The notes: generated from the sequence alone by a model not told the origin. A DNA stretch of 10,645 nucleotides from Granulicella sp. (GCA_003133205.1 PKWK01000100.1:1-10645), one strand, 5' to 3'. Counted from the stretch's first letter, positions 1 to 6,375 are shown. Numbers and translations are program-made.

Positions 1-125
1 CCCTGGCCCTTGTGGCCGCGAGTGGAAGTCTTGCCCATGCCTGAACCCATACCGCGGCCGACACGTTTCTTGTTTTCGTTCGCCTTCTTGGGGGCGCGGA
101 GATTGGAGAGATTGCGGATTGCCAT
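1..125 (-). CDS. rplO: 50S ribosomal protein L15, N-terminal part (runs off left edge)
   Basis: L15 is a late-assembly 50S protein that binds 23S rRNA. Only the first 41 codons are present. They read [20 protein letters not shown] and then a glycine/arginine-rich stretch ([19 protein letters not shown]). This extended, positively charged N-terminal arm is typical of bacterial L15 and threads into rRNA. The ATG at 123-125 is preceded by GAGGAA about 9 nt upstream, a reasonable ribosome binding site. It follows rpmD in the usual spc order, after an 81-nt spacer. secY would be expected next, beyond the window. The call rests on the N-terminal motif and position; the globular domain is not visible. 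Confidence 0.95.
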   Translation of the reverse strand, partial: MAIRNLSNLRAPKKANENKKRVGRGMGSGMGKTSTRGHKGQ

Positions 126-206
126 TTCGTGTTTCCTCGCTATAACGCCGACAGCTCGAAGGCTTGCCGACTCGCATGGGTTGCAGGCTGTTCTCTGCTG
201 AAACTG
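126..206 (-). other. rpmD-rplO spacer
   Basis: This 81-nt spacer separates the TAA of rpmD from the ATG of rplO. Apart from the rplO ribosome binding site next to the ATG, I see only a weak 4-bp inverted repeat (GCAG at 183-186, CTGC at 195-198). No promoter or terminator is convincing. Confidence 0.5.
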
Positions 207-401
207 TTATTCGACGACGCGGACGAGATGTGGCACCTTCGCCACCATGCCGCGGACCGACGGGGTATCTTCGCGCTCGACGATCTGATTGAGCCGTGTA
301 AAGCCGAGGCCCTTGATAACGAGCTTGTGCTTGACCGGGGTGCAGATCTTCGAACGGAAATACTGCAGCTTGATCTTGGCGATTGCCTTTGTACCAGCCA
401 T
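207..401 (-). CDS. rpmD: 50S ribosomal protein L30
   Basis: L30 is a small 50S protein of about 60 residues that packs against 23S rRNA. The 64-residue product has the family pattern: a short beta strand (KIKLQYFRSKI), a basic turn, then GLGFTRLNQIVEREDTPSVR and a C-terminal VPHLVRV strand. These correspond to the GLG-x-x-x-x-N and EDTP-x-VRGM signatures of bacterial L30. The usual PxxQ/K segment is here CTPVKHKLVIKGLG. The ATG lies 3 nt after the rpsE stop, so translation is probably coupled. Its Shine-Dalgarno (GAGGAG) sits inside the last codons of rpsE. Confidence 0.97.
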   Translation of the reverse strand: MAGTKAIAKIKLQYFRSKICTPVKHKLVIKGLGFTRLNQIVEREDTPSVRGMVAKVPHLVRVVE

Positions 402-404
402 GAT

Positions 405-914
405 TTAGAGCTCCTCTACAGACTTGCCGCGCAGGGCGGCGACTTCGGCCTTGTTGCGAAGCTGGATGAGAGCGTCGAAGGTGGCCTTGACAACGTTGTG
501 CGGATTGGCGGAGCCGAGCGACTTGGTCAGCACATTCTGCACGCCCGCGGAGGTCATGACGGCGCGGACAGTCTTGCCGGCAATGACTCCGGTACCTTCC
601 GGCGCTGGCTTGAGCATCACCGAGCCGGCCCCGTAGTGGCCGAGCACCTGGTGCGGGATGGTGGTCTGGGTGAGGTTGATCTTGAAGAGATTCTTCTTGG
701 CCGCCTCAATCCCCTTGCGGATTGCCTGGGGAACTTCCTTGGCCTTACCCGAACCGTAGCCTACGACGCCCTCGCCCGGATCGCCGACGACGACCAGCGC
801 AGCGAACGACATGTTCTTGCCGCCCTTGACAACCTTGGTGACGCGATTGATCGAGACCACCTCATCCTTGAGGTTGAGCCGGTTCGCGTCGAGCTTTTTC
901 TTCATCACTGCCAT
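405..914 (-). CDS. rpsE: 30S ribosomal protein S5
   Basis: S5 sits on the solvent side of the 30S subunit near the mRNA entry site and contributes to decoding accuracy. The 169-residue length is normal. The N-terminal double-stranded-RNA-binding-like domain contains [16 protein letters not shown] and [20 protein letters not shown], the S5 signature, with [17 protein letters not shown] following. The C-terminal domain carries [20 protein letters not shown] and [16 protein letters not shown], both typical. Two start choices exist, the ATG at 912-914 and another three codons in at 903-905. I took the first by reading-frame length, although its upstream GATGGA is a weak ribosome binding site. It is followed at 3 nt by rpmD. 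Confidence 0.98.
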   Translation of the reverse strand: MAVMKKKLDANRLNLKDEVVSINRVTKVVKGGKNMSFAALVVVGDPGEGVVGYGSGKAKEVPQAIRKGIEAAKKNLFKINLTQTTIPHQVLGHYGAGSVMLKPAPEGTGVIAGKTVRAVMTSAGVQNVLTKSLGSANPHNVVKATFDALIQLRNKAEVAALRGKSVEEL

Positions 915-935
915 ATGCTATCCATCTTTCTGGCT

Positions 936-946
936 GCCCGGTGGGC
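936..946 (-). other. Small stem-loop in rplR-rpsE spacer
   Basis: GCCC (936-939) pairs with GGGC (943-946) around a 3-nt loop in the 49-nt rplR-rpsE spacer. On the transcribed strand two T-rich stretches lie upstream of it and none downstream, so it is not an intrinsic terminator. It is short and may be chance in this GC-rich DNA. Confidence 0.35.
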
Positions 947-963
947 GCCCAAAAAACCAAAAA

Positions 964-1329
964 CTAAAATTCGAGACCAGCTTCGCGGGCTGCGTCGGCA
1001 AGCGCCTTGACGCGACCGTGATAGAGATATCCGCCGCGATCGAAGACAACCCGCTTGATGCCCTTCTCCTGCGCTCGCTCGGCGATGAGCTTGCCGACTG
1101 ACTTCGCCGCGGCTACGTTGCCGCCGTAGTGCTTGTCCTCAGTCTTCTTGCCGAACGAGGACGCGGAAACCAGGGTGACGCCGTTGAGATCGTCGATCAA
1201 CTGGGTATAGATGTGGTTCAACGAGCGATAGACGTTGAGGCGGGGACGTTCCGGCGTGCCGGACATCTTCTCGCGGATACGGGTATGTACGCGCTTGCGG
1301 ATTACGTTGCGTTCGCGGGGATTGAGCAT
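964..1329 (-). CDS. rplR: 50S ribosomal protein L18
   Basis: L18 binds 5S rRNA and, with L5, anchors the 5S particle in the central protuberance. The 121-residue protein starts with a basic N-terminal segment ([18 protein letters not shown]). The conserved core follows: [23 protein letters not shown], then the alpha/beta region with [20 protein letters not shown]. It ends in [20 protein letters not shown] and AREAGLEF, the most diagnostic L18 motif. The ATG at 1327-1329 is preceded by GGAAGGAAC at workable spacing. It lies between rplF and rpsE as in the standard spc operon. Confidence 0.98.
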   Translation of the reverse strand: MLNPRERNVIRKRVHTRIREKMSGTPERPRLNVYRSLNHIYTQLIDDLNGVTLVSASSFGKKTEDKHYGGNVAAAKSVGKLIAERAQEKGIKRVVFDRGGYLYHGRVKALADAAREAGLEF

Positions 1330-1351
1330 AGTTTTTGTTCCTTCCTATTGG

Positions 1352-1373
1352 CGTCACCAGAGTGCTGGAGACG
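1352..1373 (-). other. Stem-loop in rplF-rplR spacer
   Basis: CGTC (1352-1355) and CCAG (1357-1360) pair with CTGG (1365-1368) and GACG (1370-1373). This gives eight Watson-Crick pairs, one internal same-base mismatch and a 4-nt loop. It ends about 22 nt before the rplR start codon, just upstream of the GGAAGGA ribosome binding site. No T tract follows on the transcribed strand, so it is not an intrinsic terminator. Confidence 0.6.
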
Positions 1374-1406
1374 TTCGGGTTATGAGCCTTTCGCTCTAGC
1401 TAGAAC

Positions 1407-1952
1407 CTATTTCGCGCCGGTCTTGCCGACCTTCTTCTTCAGCTTCTCGCCGGTATAGCGGACGCCCTTGTTCTTGTACGGATCGGGCTTGCGCAGCGAC
1501 CGCATGTCGGCGGCCACCTGGCCGACCTTCTGGCGATCGATGCCGGAGATAGTGAGGTGCGTCTGCTTCGGGTCGATTGCAACTTCGATGCCGGTGGGCA
1601 GCGGAAACTCAATGGGGTGCGAGAAGCCGAGAGTGAACACGACGGTGTTCTTGCCCTTCAACTCGGCGCGGTATCCGATTCCGACGATGTCGAGATCCTT
1701 GGTCCAGCCGGTTGTAACACCGGTGACGGCATTGAATACGAGTGCGCGGGCGAGTCCGTGGAACGCGGCCTGCTTATCGTTCTCACGCTCTGCGACGAGA
1801 GCGCCATCCTTCTGGACCAGCGTGATGCCGCCGGGAAGCATGGCAGTGACCTTGCCCTTGGGGCCTTCAACGAGCACGGTTTTGCCGCCCTCGGTGACGG
1901 TGTATTTGACGCCGACGGGTAGCGGAATTGGCTTCTTGCCGATACGAGACAT
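1407..1952 (-). CDS. rplF: 50S ribosomal protein L6
   Basis: L6 lies at the base of the L7/L12 stalk next to the sarcin-ricin loop and supports elongation-factor binding. The 181 residues form the usual two tandem L6 folds. The first begins [15 protein letters not shown] and contains [15 protein letters not shown]. The second contains [34 protein letters not shown] and the C-terminal signature [16 protein letters not shown], equivalent to the PEPYKGKGIRY motif of other bacteria. The tail [12 protein letters not shown] is basic. The start ATG has AAGGA about 9 nt upstream. It follows rpsH after a long 141-nt spacer that contains two inverted repeats. Confidence 0.98.
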   Translation of the reverse strand: MSRIGKKPIPLPVGVKYTVTEGGKTVLVEGPKGKVTAMLPGGITLVQKDGALVAERENDKQAAFHGLARALVFNAVTGVTTGWTKDLDIVGIGYRAELKGKNTVVFTLGFSHPIEFPLPTGIEVAIDPKQTHLTISGIDRQKVGQVAADMRSLRKPDPYKNKGVRYTGEKLKKKVGKTGAK

Positions 1953-1982
1953 TCGAGAATCCTTTTTATGGCTTGCGAGTCG

Positions 1983-2005
1983 CGGAGAAAAACTTACGAT
2001 CTCCG
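1983..2005 (-). other. Inverted repeat upstream of rplF
   Basis: CGGAGA (1983-1988) pairs perfectly with TCTCCG (2000-2005) across an 11-nt loop in the rpsH-rplF spacer. It is the second of two stem-loops in this spacer, nearer to rplF. No T run follows it on the transcribed strand. Confidence 0.5.
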
Positions 2006-2058
2006 TTCCACTGCAGCCGGCGATGTTTCACGCCTTGCAACTCCAACTGCTACAAATA

Positions 2059-2087
2059 GGCTGCGCGGACTGAACCCGCGGGCAGCC
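2059..2087 (-). other. Strong stem-loop just after rpsH stop
   Basis: GGCTGC (2059-2064) pairs with GCAGCC (2082-2087). The stem continues as GCGG (2065-2068) with CCGC (2076-2079), with a 2-nt bulge (2080-2081) and a 7-nt loop. That makes ten GC-rich pairs starting 6 nt after the rpsH TAA. On the transcribed strand it is followed by TATTTGTAGC, a poor U tract, so it may be a weak terminator, an RNA-processing site or a 3'-end protector. Its outer arms share the words GGGCTGCC and GCAGCC with the tuf-rpsJ hairpin. Confidence 0.6.
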
Positions 2088-2093
2088 CGACGA

Positions 2094-2492
2094 TTACCAG
2101 ACTTCGCAGAGGATCTCGCCGCCGACACCTTCGCGGCGCGCCTGTCGGCCAGTCATGACACCCTTCGGGGTGGTCATGATCGAGATGCCCAGGCCGCCCT
2201 GAACGCGCTTGATCTCATCGCGGCCAAGATAGACACGGCACCCTGGACGGGAAACGCGCTGCAGGTCGCGGATGACCGCCTCGTTATTCGGACCGTACTT
2301 GAGATACACGCGCAGGACCTTCATGCCGCCCTCTTCGGTCGGCTTGTAGTTGGCGATATAGCCCTCTTCCTTGAGGATGCGGGCAATCTCGCTCTTCAAC
2401 TTGGAAGCGGGCACGTCGAGCTTCTGGTGACGCGCACGGATGGAGTTGCGGATGCGTGTCAGGAAGTCGGCTACTGGATCGGTGAGGTTCAT
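2094..2492 (-). CDS. rpsH: 30S ribosomal protein S8
   Basis: S8 is a primary 16S rRNA-binding protein of the 30S central domain. In Escherichia coli it is also the translational repressor of the spc operon. The 132-residue product opens with MNLTDPVADFLTRIRNSIRA. It ends with the complete S8 signature: GGLGISIMTTPKGVMTGRQA followed by GVGGEILCEVW, which includes the residues that contact rRNA helix 21. The ATG at 2490-2492 has a clear AAGGAG 6 nt upstream. The 207-nt spacer before it is the longest in the window and rich in inverted repeats. Autoregulation by S8 through that leader is possible but only inferred. Confidence 0.98.
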   Translation of the reverse strand: MNLTDPVADFLTRIRNSIRARHQKLDVPASKLKSEIARILKEEGYIANYKPTEEGGMKVLRVYLKYGPNNEAVIRDLQRVSRPGCRVYLGRDEIKRVQGGLGISIMTTPKGVMTGRQARREGVGGEILCEVW

Positions 2493-2572
2493 TCATTCTC
2501 CTTCATTCCCCGTTCGCTCGGCGTCTGTCTCAACGGCGAGAACCTGCGGAAACGTTGCTGCTCATATTTGGT

Positions 2573-2588
2573 GGACCCGGTAGGGCCC
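2573..2588 (-). other. Stem-loop in rpsN-rpsH spacer, proximal to rpsH
   Basis: On the transcribed strand GGGCCC (2588-2583) pairs with GGGTCC (2578-2573) around a 4-nt loop, with six pairs including one G-U. The complementary strand would have an A-C mismatch instead, so the structure is more stable as mRNA. No T run follows. Confidence 0.5.
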
Positions 2589-2606
2589 TTGCAAAATCAG
2601 ACTTCC

Positions 2607-2644
2607 TCCAGACTTCTGCATCCTTGGCGGATGAGGTCTCTGGA
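2607..2644 (-). other. Two-tier stem-loop in rpsN-rpsH spacer
   Basis: The outer stem TCCAGA (2607-2612) pairs with TCTGGA (2639-2644). The inner stem CATCC (2619-2623) pairs with GGATG (2629-2633) around a 5-nt loop, and internal loops of 6 and 5 nt separate the two stems. An 8-nt direct repeat CAGACTTC (2598-2605 and 2609-2616) overlaps one arm. The layered helix with an internal loop resembles a protein-binding RNA site in form only; no specific binding motif is recognised. Confidence 0.5.
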
Positions 2645-2662
2645 AGGGTGAGACGGATACCA

Positions 2663-2685
2663 CAACCTGATAAGTATACAGGTTG
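2663..2685 (-). other. Stem-loop shortly after rpsN stop
   Basis: CAACCTG (2663-2669) pairs perfectly with CAGGTTG (2679-2685) over a 9-nt A/T-rich loop. It starts 14 nt after the rpsN TAA. The next bases on the transcribed strand are TGGTATCC, so there is no U tract. The loop contains TATACT, which looks like a -10 box, but no -35 element sits at proper spacing. Confidence 0.6.
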
Positions 2686-2699
2686 ACGGGCTTTTCCGC

Positions 2700-2885
2700 T
2701 TACCAGCTTGACTTGACGACGCCCGGAATCTCACCCTTGAGCGCAAGCGACCGGAAGCAGAGACGGCAGACCCCAAACTTGCGCAAAAACGCGCGGGGAC
2801 GGCCGCAGAGCTGGCAGCGGTTGTGCTGGCGGGACTTGAACTTCGGCTTCTTTGCGTCCTTGACGCGCTTTGCGGTAGTTGCCAT
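2700..2885 (-). CDS. rpsN: 30S ribosomal protein S14, zinc-binding short form
   Basis: S14 belongs to the 30S head and contacts S3, S10 and S19 near the A-site face. This is the short 61-residue type with an intact zinc ribbon: Cys24-x-x-Cys27 (CQLC) and Cys40-x-x-Cys43 (CRLC). The zinc-independent form is about 100 residues and lacks the cysteines. The end, [15 protein letters not shown], is the family signature. This type is often named rpsN2 or rpsZ. Zinc dependence suggests that a second, zinc-free S14 copy could exist elsewhere, as in some bacteria, but that cannot be seen here. The ribosome binding site is weak (GAGAG, or AAGGA set far back). Confidence 0.97.
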   Translation of the reverse strand: MATTAKRVKDAKKPKFKSRQHNRCQLCGRPRAFLRKFGVCRLCFRSLALKGEIPGVVKSSW

Positions 2886-2952
2886 AGTGTTTGCTCTCTA
2901 TCCTTGTTACAAACTGCAAATTCTGTTGCGCTGGTTCTCGTCTGGCGCGAAA

Positions 2953-3501
2953 CTAAGCTCCGACCCGGAACGGCATTCCGAAGCCCTTCAGCAGGGCGCG
3001 AGCGCCGTTATCATCGGCCGCGGTGGTAACGATGGTGACGTTCATGCCCTTGAGCTTGTCCACCTTCGCATAATCGATTTCGGCGAAGATGAGCTGATCC
3101 CGCAGACCCAGGGTGTAGTTGCCGCGACCGTCGAAGCTCTTTGACGAGACGCCGCGGAAGTCGCGAACGCGCGGCAGGGCGATCGAAATCAGGCGATCAA
3201 GGAACTCGTACATCTTATCGCCACGGAGCGTGACCATCGCTCCAATGGGCATTCCCTCGCGCACCTTGAAAGCAGCGATGGACTTCTTCGCCTTGGTGGT
3301 GACGGGCTTCTGGCCTGCGATGGAGGCGAGGTCAGCCACCAGCGGGTCCATGATCTTGACGTTCTGGGTGGCTTCGCCGAGACCCATGTTAATGACGATC
3401 TTCTCAAGCCTTGGAATCGCCATCGCATTGGTAATGCCGAGTTCCTTGGCAATCGCCGGCCGGATCTCAGTCAGATACTTTTCTTTGAATCGTGCTGCCA
3501 T
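2953..3501 (-). CDS. rplE: 50S ribosomal protein L5
   Basis: L5 binds 5S rRNA and the P-site tRNA elbow in the central protuberance. From the ATG at 3499-3501 the protein is 182 residues ([20 protein letters not shown]), the normal length. Signatures are [16 protein letters not shown] near residues 30-45, [20 protein letters not shown], and [20 protein letters not shown], ending in [10 protein letters not shown]. An in-frame GTG seven codons upstream (3520-3522) would add MEKAKII. I prefer the internal ATG because it matches the family N terminus and has GAAGA close by. In E. coli the S8 repressor site lies at the start of rplE; I cannot identify an equivalent here. Confidence 0.97.
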   Translation of the reverse strand: MAARFKEKYLTEIRPAIAKELGITNAMAIPRLEKIVINMGLGEATQNVKIMDPLVADLASIAGQKPVTTKAKKSIAAFKVREGMPIGAMVTLRGDKMYEFLDRLISIALPRVRDFRGVSSKSFDGRGNYTLGLRDQLIFAEIDYAKVDKLKGMNVTIVTTAADDNGARALLKGFGMPFRVGA

Positions 3502-3609
3502 GATGATCTTCGCTTTCTCCACGGTTTCCGGAGTAGGCCTGTAGGCCCGTGTACCGATTCGTGGGGTGAACCTGGTTTTCCAACTGAAGCAAAACGTCTT
3601 GCTTACTTC
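3502..3609 (-). other. rplX-rplE spacer with short direct repeat
   Basis: This is a 108-nt spacer. GTAGGCC occurs twice, 8 nt apart (3533-3539 and 3541-3547), and CACGG (3520-3524) can pair with CCGTG (3547-3551) around it. The structure is modest and overlaps the alternative rplE GTG start. No promoter or terminator is evident. Confidence 0.4.
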
Positions 3610-3939
3610 TTACTTCTTCTTTTCCGGAATCGCGTTGCCGCTTACCTTCGAGAAGCGAACCTTTGTGTCGCCTTCCATGCGAGTGCCGACGCGGGTCTTG
3701 TTGCCCTCGCCGTCCACCAGCATCACATTCGAGATGTGGATAGAAGACTCCTGCTCAGCGATGCCGCCCTTAATGTTCCTCTGCGGGTTGGGCTTGACGT
3801 GCTTCTTGATCATCATGACGTGCTCGACCAGGAGGCGGTCCCTGTCTGCGATGATGCGGAGGACGCGTCCGCGTTTGCCTTTGTCTTTGCCGGCGATAAC
3901 TTCAACGGTATCGTTACGCTTGATCTTGATGCCTGCCAT
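3610..3939 (-). CDS. rplX: 50S ribosomal protein L24
   Basis: L24 is one of the two assembly-initiator proteins of the 50S and lies near the polypeptide tunnel exit. The 109-residue product starts MAGIKIKRNDTVEVIAGKDK. This is the KOW motif with its invariant glycine in the GKDKGKRGRVLRI turn, at roughly residues 8-30. HVKPNPQRNIKGGIAEQESS is the conserved middle loop, and SNVMLVDGEGNKTRVG follows. The tail IPEKKK is basic. A strong ribosome binding site (GAGGAAGGA) sits 6-10 nt upstream of the ATG. It follows rplN after 50 nt, as in other spc operons. Confidence 0.98.
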   Translation of the reverse strand: MAGIKIKRNDTVEVIAGKDKGKRGRVLRIIADRDRLLVEHVMMIKKHVKPNPQRNIKGGIAEQESSIHISNVMLVDGEGNKTRVGTRMEGDTKVRFSKVSGNAIPEKKK

Positions 3940-3989
3940 GATGCTTCCTTCCTCGGCAATCTGTCGGAGCCGGAATCCGCTTTGAATCC

Positions 3990-4361
3990 TTAGATAACTT
4001 CAGGCGCGAGCGAGACGATCTTGAGAAACTTCTTCTCGCGCAACTCGCGTGCGACCGGGCCGAATACGCGGGTGCCGACCGGCTCGTTGGCGTCATTGAT
4101 GACGACGGCGGCGTTCTGGTCGAAGCGGATGTACGTCCCGTCGCGGCGCCGATACTCCTTGCGTAGGCGGACGATGACGGCCTTGACCACTTTGCCCTTC
4201 TTGACCGTGCCATCGGGCGACGCTTCCTTGACGGCTGCCGTGACGACATCGCCGAGACCGGCCTTCTTGCCCAGGCCGCCGCCAAGCGGCAGGATCACCT
4301 GCAGCTTGCGTGCGCCGGAGTTGTCGGCGACGTCGAGGATGGTTCTCATCTGTACTGACAT
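3990..4361 (-). CDS. rplN: 50S ribosomal protein L14
   Basis: L14 is a highly conserved 50S protein that forms part of the intersubunit surface and contacts 16S rRNA through bridge B8. It is the first gene of the spc operon. The 123 residues are standard in length. The N terminus [20 protein letters not shown] carries the DVADNSGA signature. [38 protein letters not shown] and [20 protein letters not shown] lead to the usual LAPEV end. The start has an AGGAG (4369-4373) with a 7-nt spacer. That Shine-Dalgarno abuts, and may partly pair within, a hairpin in the upstream spacer. Confidence 0.98.
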   Translation of the reverse strand: MSVQMRTILDVADNSGARKLQVILPLGGGLGKKAGLGDVVTAAVKEASPDGTVKKGKVVKAVIVRLRKEYRRRDGTYIRFDQNAAVVINDANEPVGTRVFGPVARELREKKFLKIVSLAPEVI

Positions 4362-4373
4362 ATTCGTTCTCCT

Positions 4374-4438
4374 GGGCCATGCGGCCCGGGGCTACTGCCC
4401 CTTGACACTCTCACTACCGTGCGGGATAAACTCCGCAC
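4374..4438 (-). promoter_or_regulatory. Three consecutive hairpins in rplN leader (S10/spc boundary)
   Basis: Three perfect stems lie in a row on the transcribed strand. GTGCGG/CCGCAC (4419-4424 with 4433-4438) has an 8-nt loop. GGGGC/GCCCC (4388-4392 with 4397-4401) has a 4-nt loop. GGGCC/GGCCC (4374-4378 with 4383-4387) has a 4-nt loop. The second and third abut with no gap, and the third ends next to the rplN AGGAG at 4369-4373. Two further C-G pairs (4371-4372 with 4389-4390), past one mismatch, would cover the GG of that site. The similar G and C runs allow alternative pairings between stems. None is followed by a U tract. A regulatory role is inferred. Confidence 0.55.
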
Positions 4439-4453
4439 AAATCTCGATAAACC

Positions 4454-4792
4454 TTACTTCGCTTCGGCGAGCGGCTTCTTCTCGTCGAGTTGCGAGAGCG
4501 AAGAGCGCCGGACGATCTCCTCAAGCGACCAGCGCTTGAGCTTCGACAGAGGCCTTGCCTCGCGGATCCGGACGACATCGCCGACGCGCGCCGAATTCAA
4601 CTCGTCGTGCGCATAGAACTTCTTGTTGGACTTCATCACCCGCTTGTACTTGGGGTGGGCCTTGCGAATCTCGATCTCGACAACAATCGTCTTCTGCATC
4701 TTGGTCGAGACGACCAGGCCGACCTTCTCGTTGCGACGAGAGGCCTGTGCTTCGGGAGTCGCCGTTGCGGCGGTGTTGGTTGTGTCTGCCAT
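4454..4792 (-). CDS. rpsQ: 30S ribosomal protein S17
   Basis: S17 is a primary 16S rRNA-binding protein of the 30S body with an OB fold. The core begins near residue 20 ([20 protein letters not shown]). It continues with [20 protein letters not shown] and ends in the signature [20 protein letters not shown]. At 112 residues it is longer than the common 80-90. About 19 extra N-terminal residues are rich in Thr, Ala and Asn, and a short acidic/basic tail follows the core ([13 protein letters not shown]). The ATG is 2 nt after the rpmC stop, with AAGGA inside the rpmC end, so the long N terminus is supported by its own ribosome binding site and coupling. It is the last gene of the S10 operon. 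Confidence 0.97.
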   Translation of the reverse strand: MADTTNTAATATPEAQASRRNEKVGLVVSTKMQKTIVVEIEIRKAHPKYKRVMKSNKKFYAHDELNSARVGDVVRIREARPLSKLKRWSLEEIVRRSSLSQLDEKKPLAEAK

Positions 4793-4794
4793 GA

Positions 4795-5070
4795 TTAGTC
4801 CTTCTTCGCTTTCTTGCGCGCGGTGCGTGTGCTCGCGGCCGGCGCGGCGGCTACGGCTGCGGGCGATGCGGCCTTGTCAGCCGAGAGCGTGCGCTCGCGG
4901 GCGATGGTCTGGATGCGGGCGATGTCGAGCTTCAGCACGCGCAGCTTCTTGATGCCTTCGTTGTTACCAAGGCTCTTTTGGAAGCGCAGGCGGAAGAGCT
5001 GTTCGGCGGACTTTGTCTGCTGGCTCGTGAGCTCTTCGTCGGTAAGGTTGCGGATCTTTTCGAGGTCCAT
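4795..5070 (-). CDS. rpmC: 50S ribosomal protein L29 with C-terminal extension
   Basis: L29 sits at the tunnel exit next to L23 and helps to dock nascent-chain factors. From the ATG at 5068-5070 the protein is 91 residues, beginning [20 protein letters not shown]. Two helices form the usual hairpin, with [14 protein letters not shown] and the family core [18 protein letters not shown]. Bacterial L29 usually ends there, at about 65 residues. Here about 28 more follow, mostly Ala, then basic ([20 protein letters not shown]). An in-frame ATG seven codons upstream would add MQRKKKI, but the shorter start matches the family. The ribosome binding site is purine-rich (GAAAGAAGAAAA) without a clear core. 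Coupled to rpsQ. Confidence 0.95.
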   Translation of the reverse strand: MDLEKIRNLTDEELTSQQTKSAEQLFRLRFQKSLGNNEGIKKLRVLKLDIARIQTIARERTLSADKAASPAAVAAAPAASTRTARKKAKKD

Positions 5071-5108
5071 AATTTTCTTCTTTCGTTGCAAATTCTCTGG
5101 GAACGGCG

Positions 5109-5543
<435 letters not shown>

Positions 5544-5554
5544 AAGAAAAACCC

Positions 5555-5658
5555 TCTAACTCTTGACTGCCCACTCATAGCAGGAAGCCAGCTTTCACCG
5601 GTCGAGTCTATTAATTCGACCCATCAATCCAACAACTCACAATTGCCAACTAACAACT
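5555..5658 (-). repeat. Composite spacer element: heptads, hairpin, heptads (rpsC-rplP)
   Basis: Two short arrays with 7-nt periodicity flank a hairpin. On the plus strand, words of AACT type recur at 5558 (AACT), 5565 (GACT), 5572 (CACT) and 5579 (AGCA), and again at 5634 (AACT), 5641 (AATT), 5648 (AACT) and 5655 (AACT), with three variable bases between. Between the arrays GGTCGA (5600-5605) pairs perfectly with TCGACC (5616-5621) over a 10-nt loop. The second array begins a few bases after the rpsC stop and the first ends at the rplP ribosome binding site. A similar layout exists at 8244-8340. Unit boundaries were set by eye. Confidence 0.5.
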
Positions 5659-5662
5659 ATTC

Positions 5663-6331
<669 letters not shown>

Positions 6332-6347
6332 AGCTTCCCTTTACTTC

Positions 6348-6375
6348 GCCCCGGTGCCGGTTGAGCCGGCGGGGC
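6348..6375 (-). other. Strong GC stem-loop upstream of rpsC
   Basis: GCCCC (6348-6352) pairs with GGGGC (6371-6375), and GCCGG (6356-6360) pairs with CCGGC (6366-6370) around a 5-nt loop. One 3-nt bulge (6353-6355) is on one side only. All ten pairs are G-C. The stem ends about 16 nt before the rpsC ATG, and the AAGGGA ribosome binding site follows directly. There is no U tract, so termination is unlikely. Confidence 0.65.

Noticed and set aside
129..1010. Long plus-strand open frame of 293 codons opposite rpmD and rpsE
   Set aside because: It lies antisense to two unmistakable ribosomal protein genes and its translation shows no domain. Such shadow frames are common in GC-rich DNA.
2059..2087. 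Intrinsic terminator after rpsH
   Set aside because: The stem is good but the following TATTTGTAGC is a poor U tract and the operon clearly continues. Kept as a stem-loop only.
1968..2651. Plus-strand frame spanning rpsH and the long spacer
   Set aside because: It covers the 207-nt spacer but most of it is the antisense of rpsH. The spacer-coded part has no recognisable features, so the spacer is not explained as a gene.
2639..2665. AGGGTGAGACGGATACCAC resembling a T-box motif
   Set aside because: It reads on the plus strand, away from any plus-strand gene, and lacks the T-box consensus (AGGGTGGNACCGCG) and terminator.
2663..2685. TATACT in the hairpin loop as a -10 promoter box for rpsH
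   Set aside because: No -35-like element is found about 17 nt upstream and the TG for an extended -10 is not at the right spacing.
3502..3522. GTG start giving a 189-residue L5
   Set aside because: The added MEKAKII is not part of the L5 family N terminus; the ATG at 3499-3501 fits better.
4402..4407. TTGACA-like hexamer in the rpsQ-rplN spacer as an spc promoter
   Set aside because: It reads on the plus strand, opposite to all genes, and no -10 partner was found. No convincing minus-strand promoter is seen.
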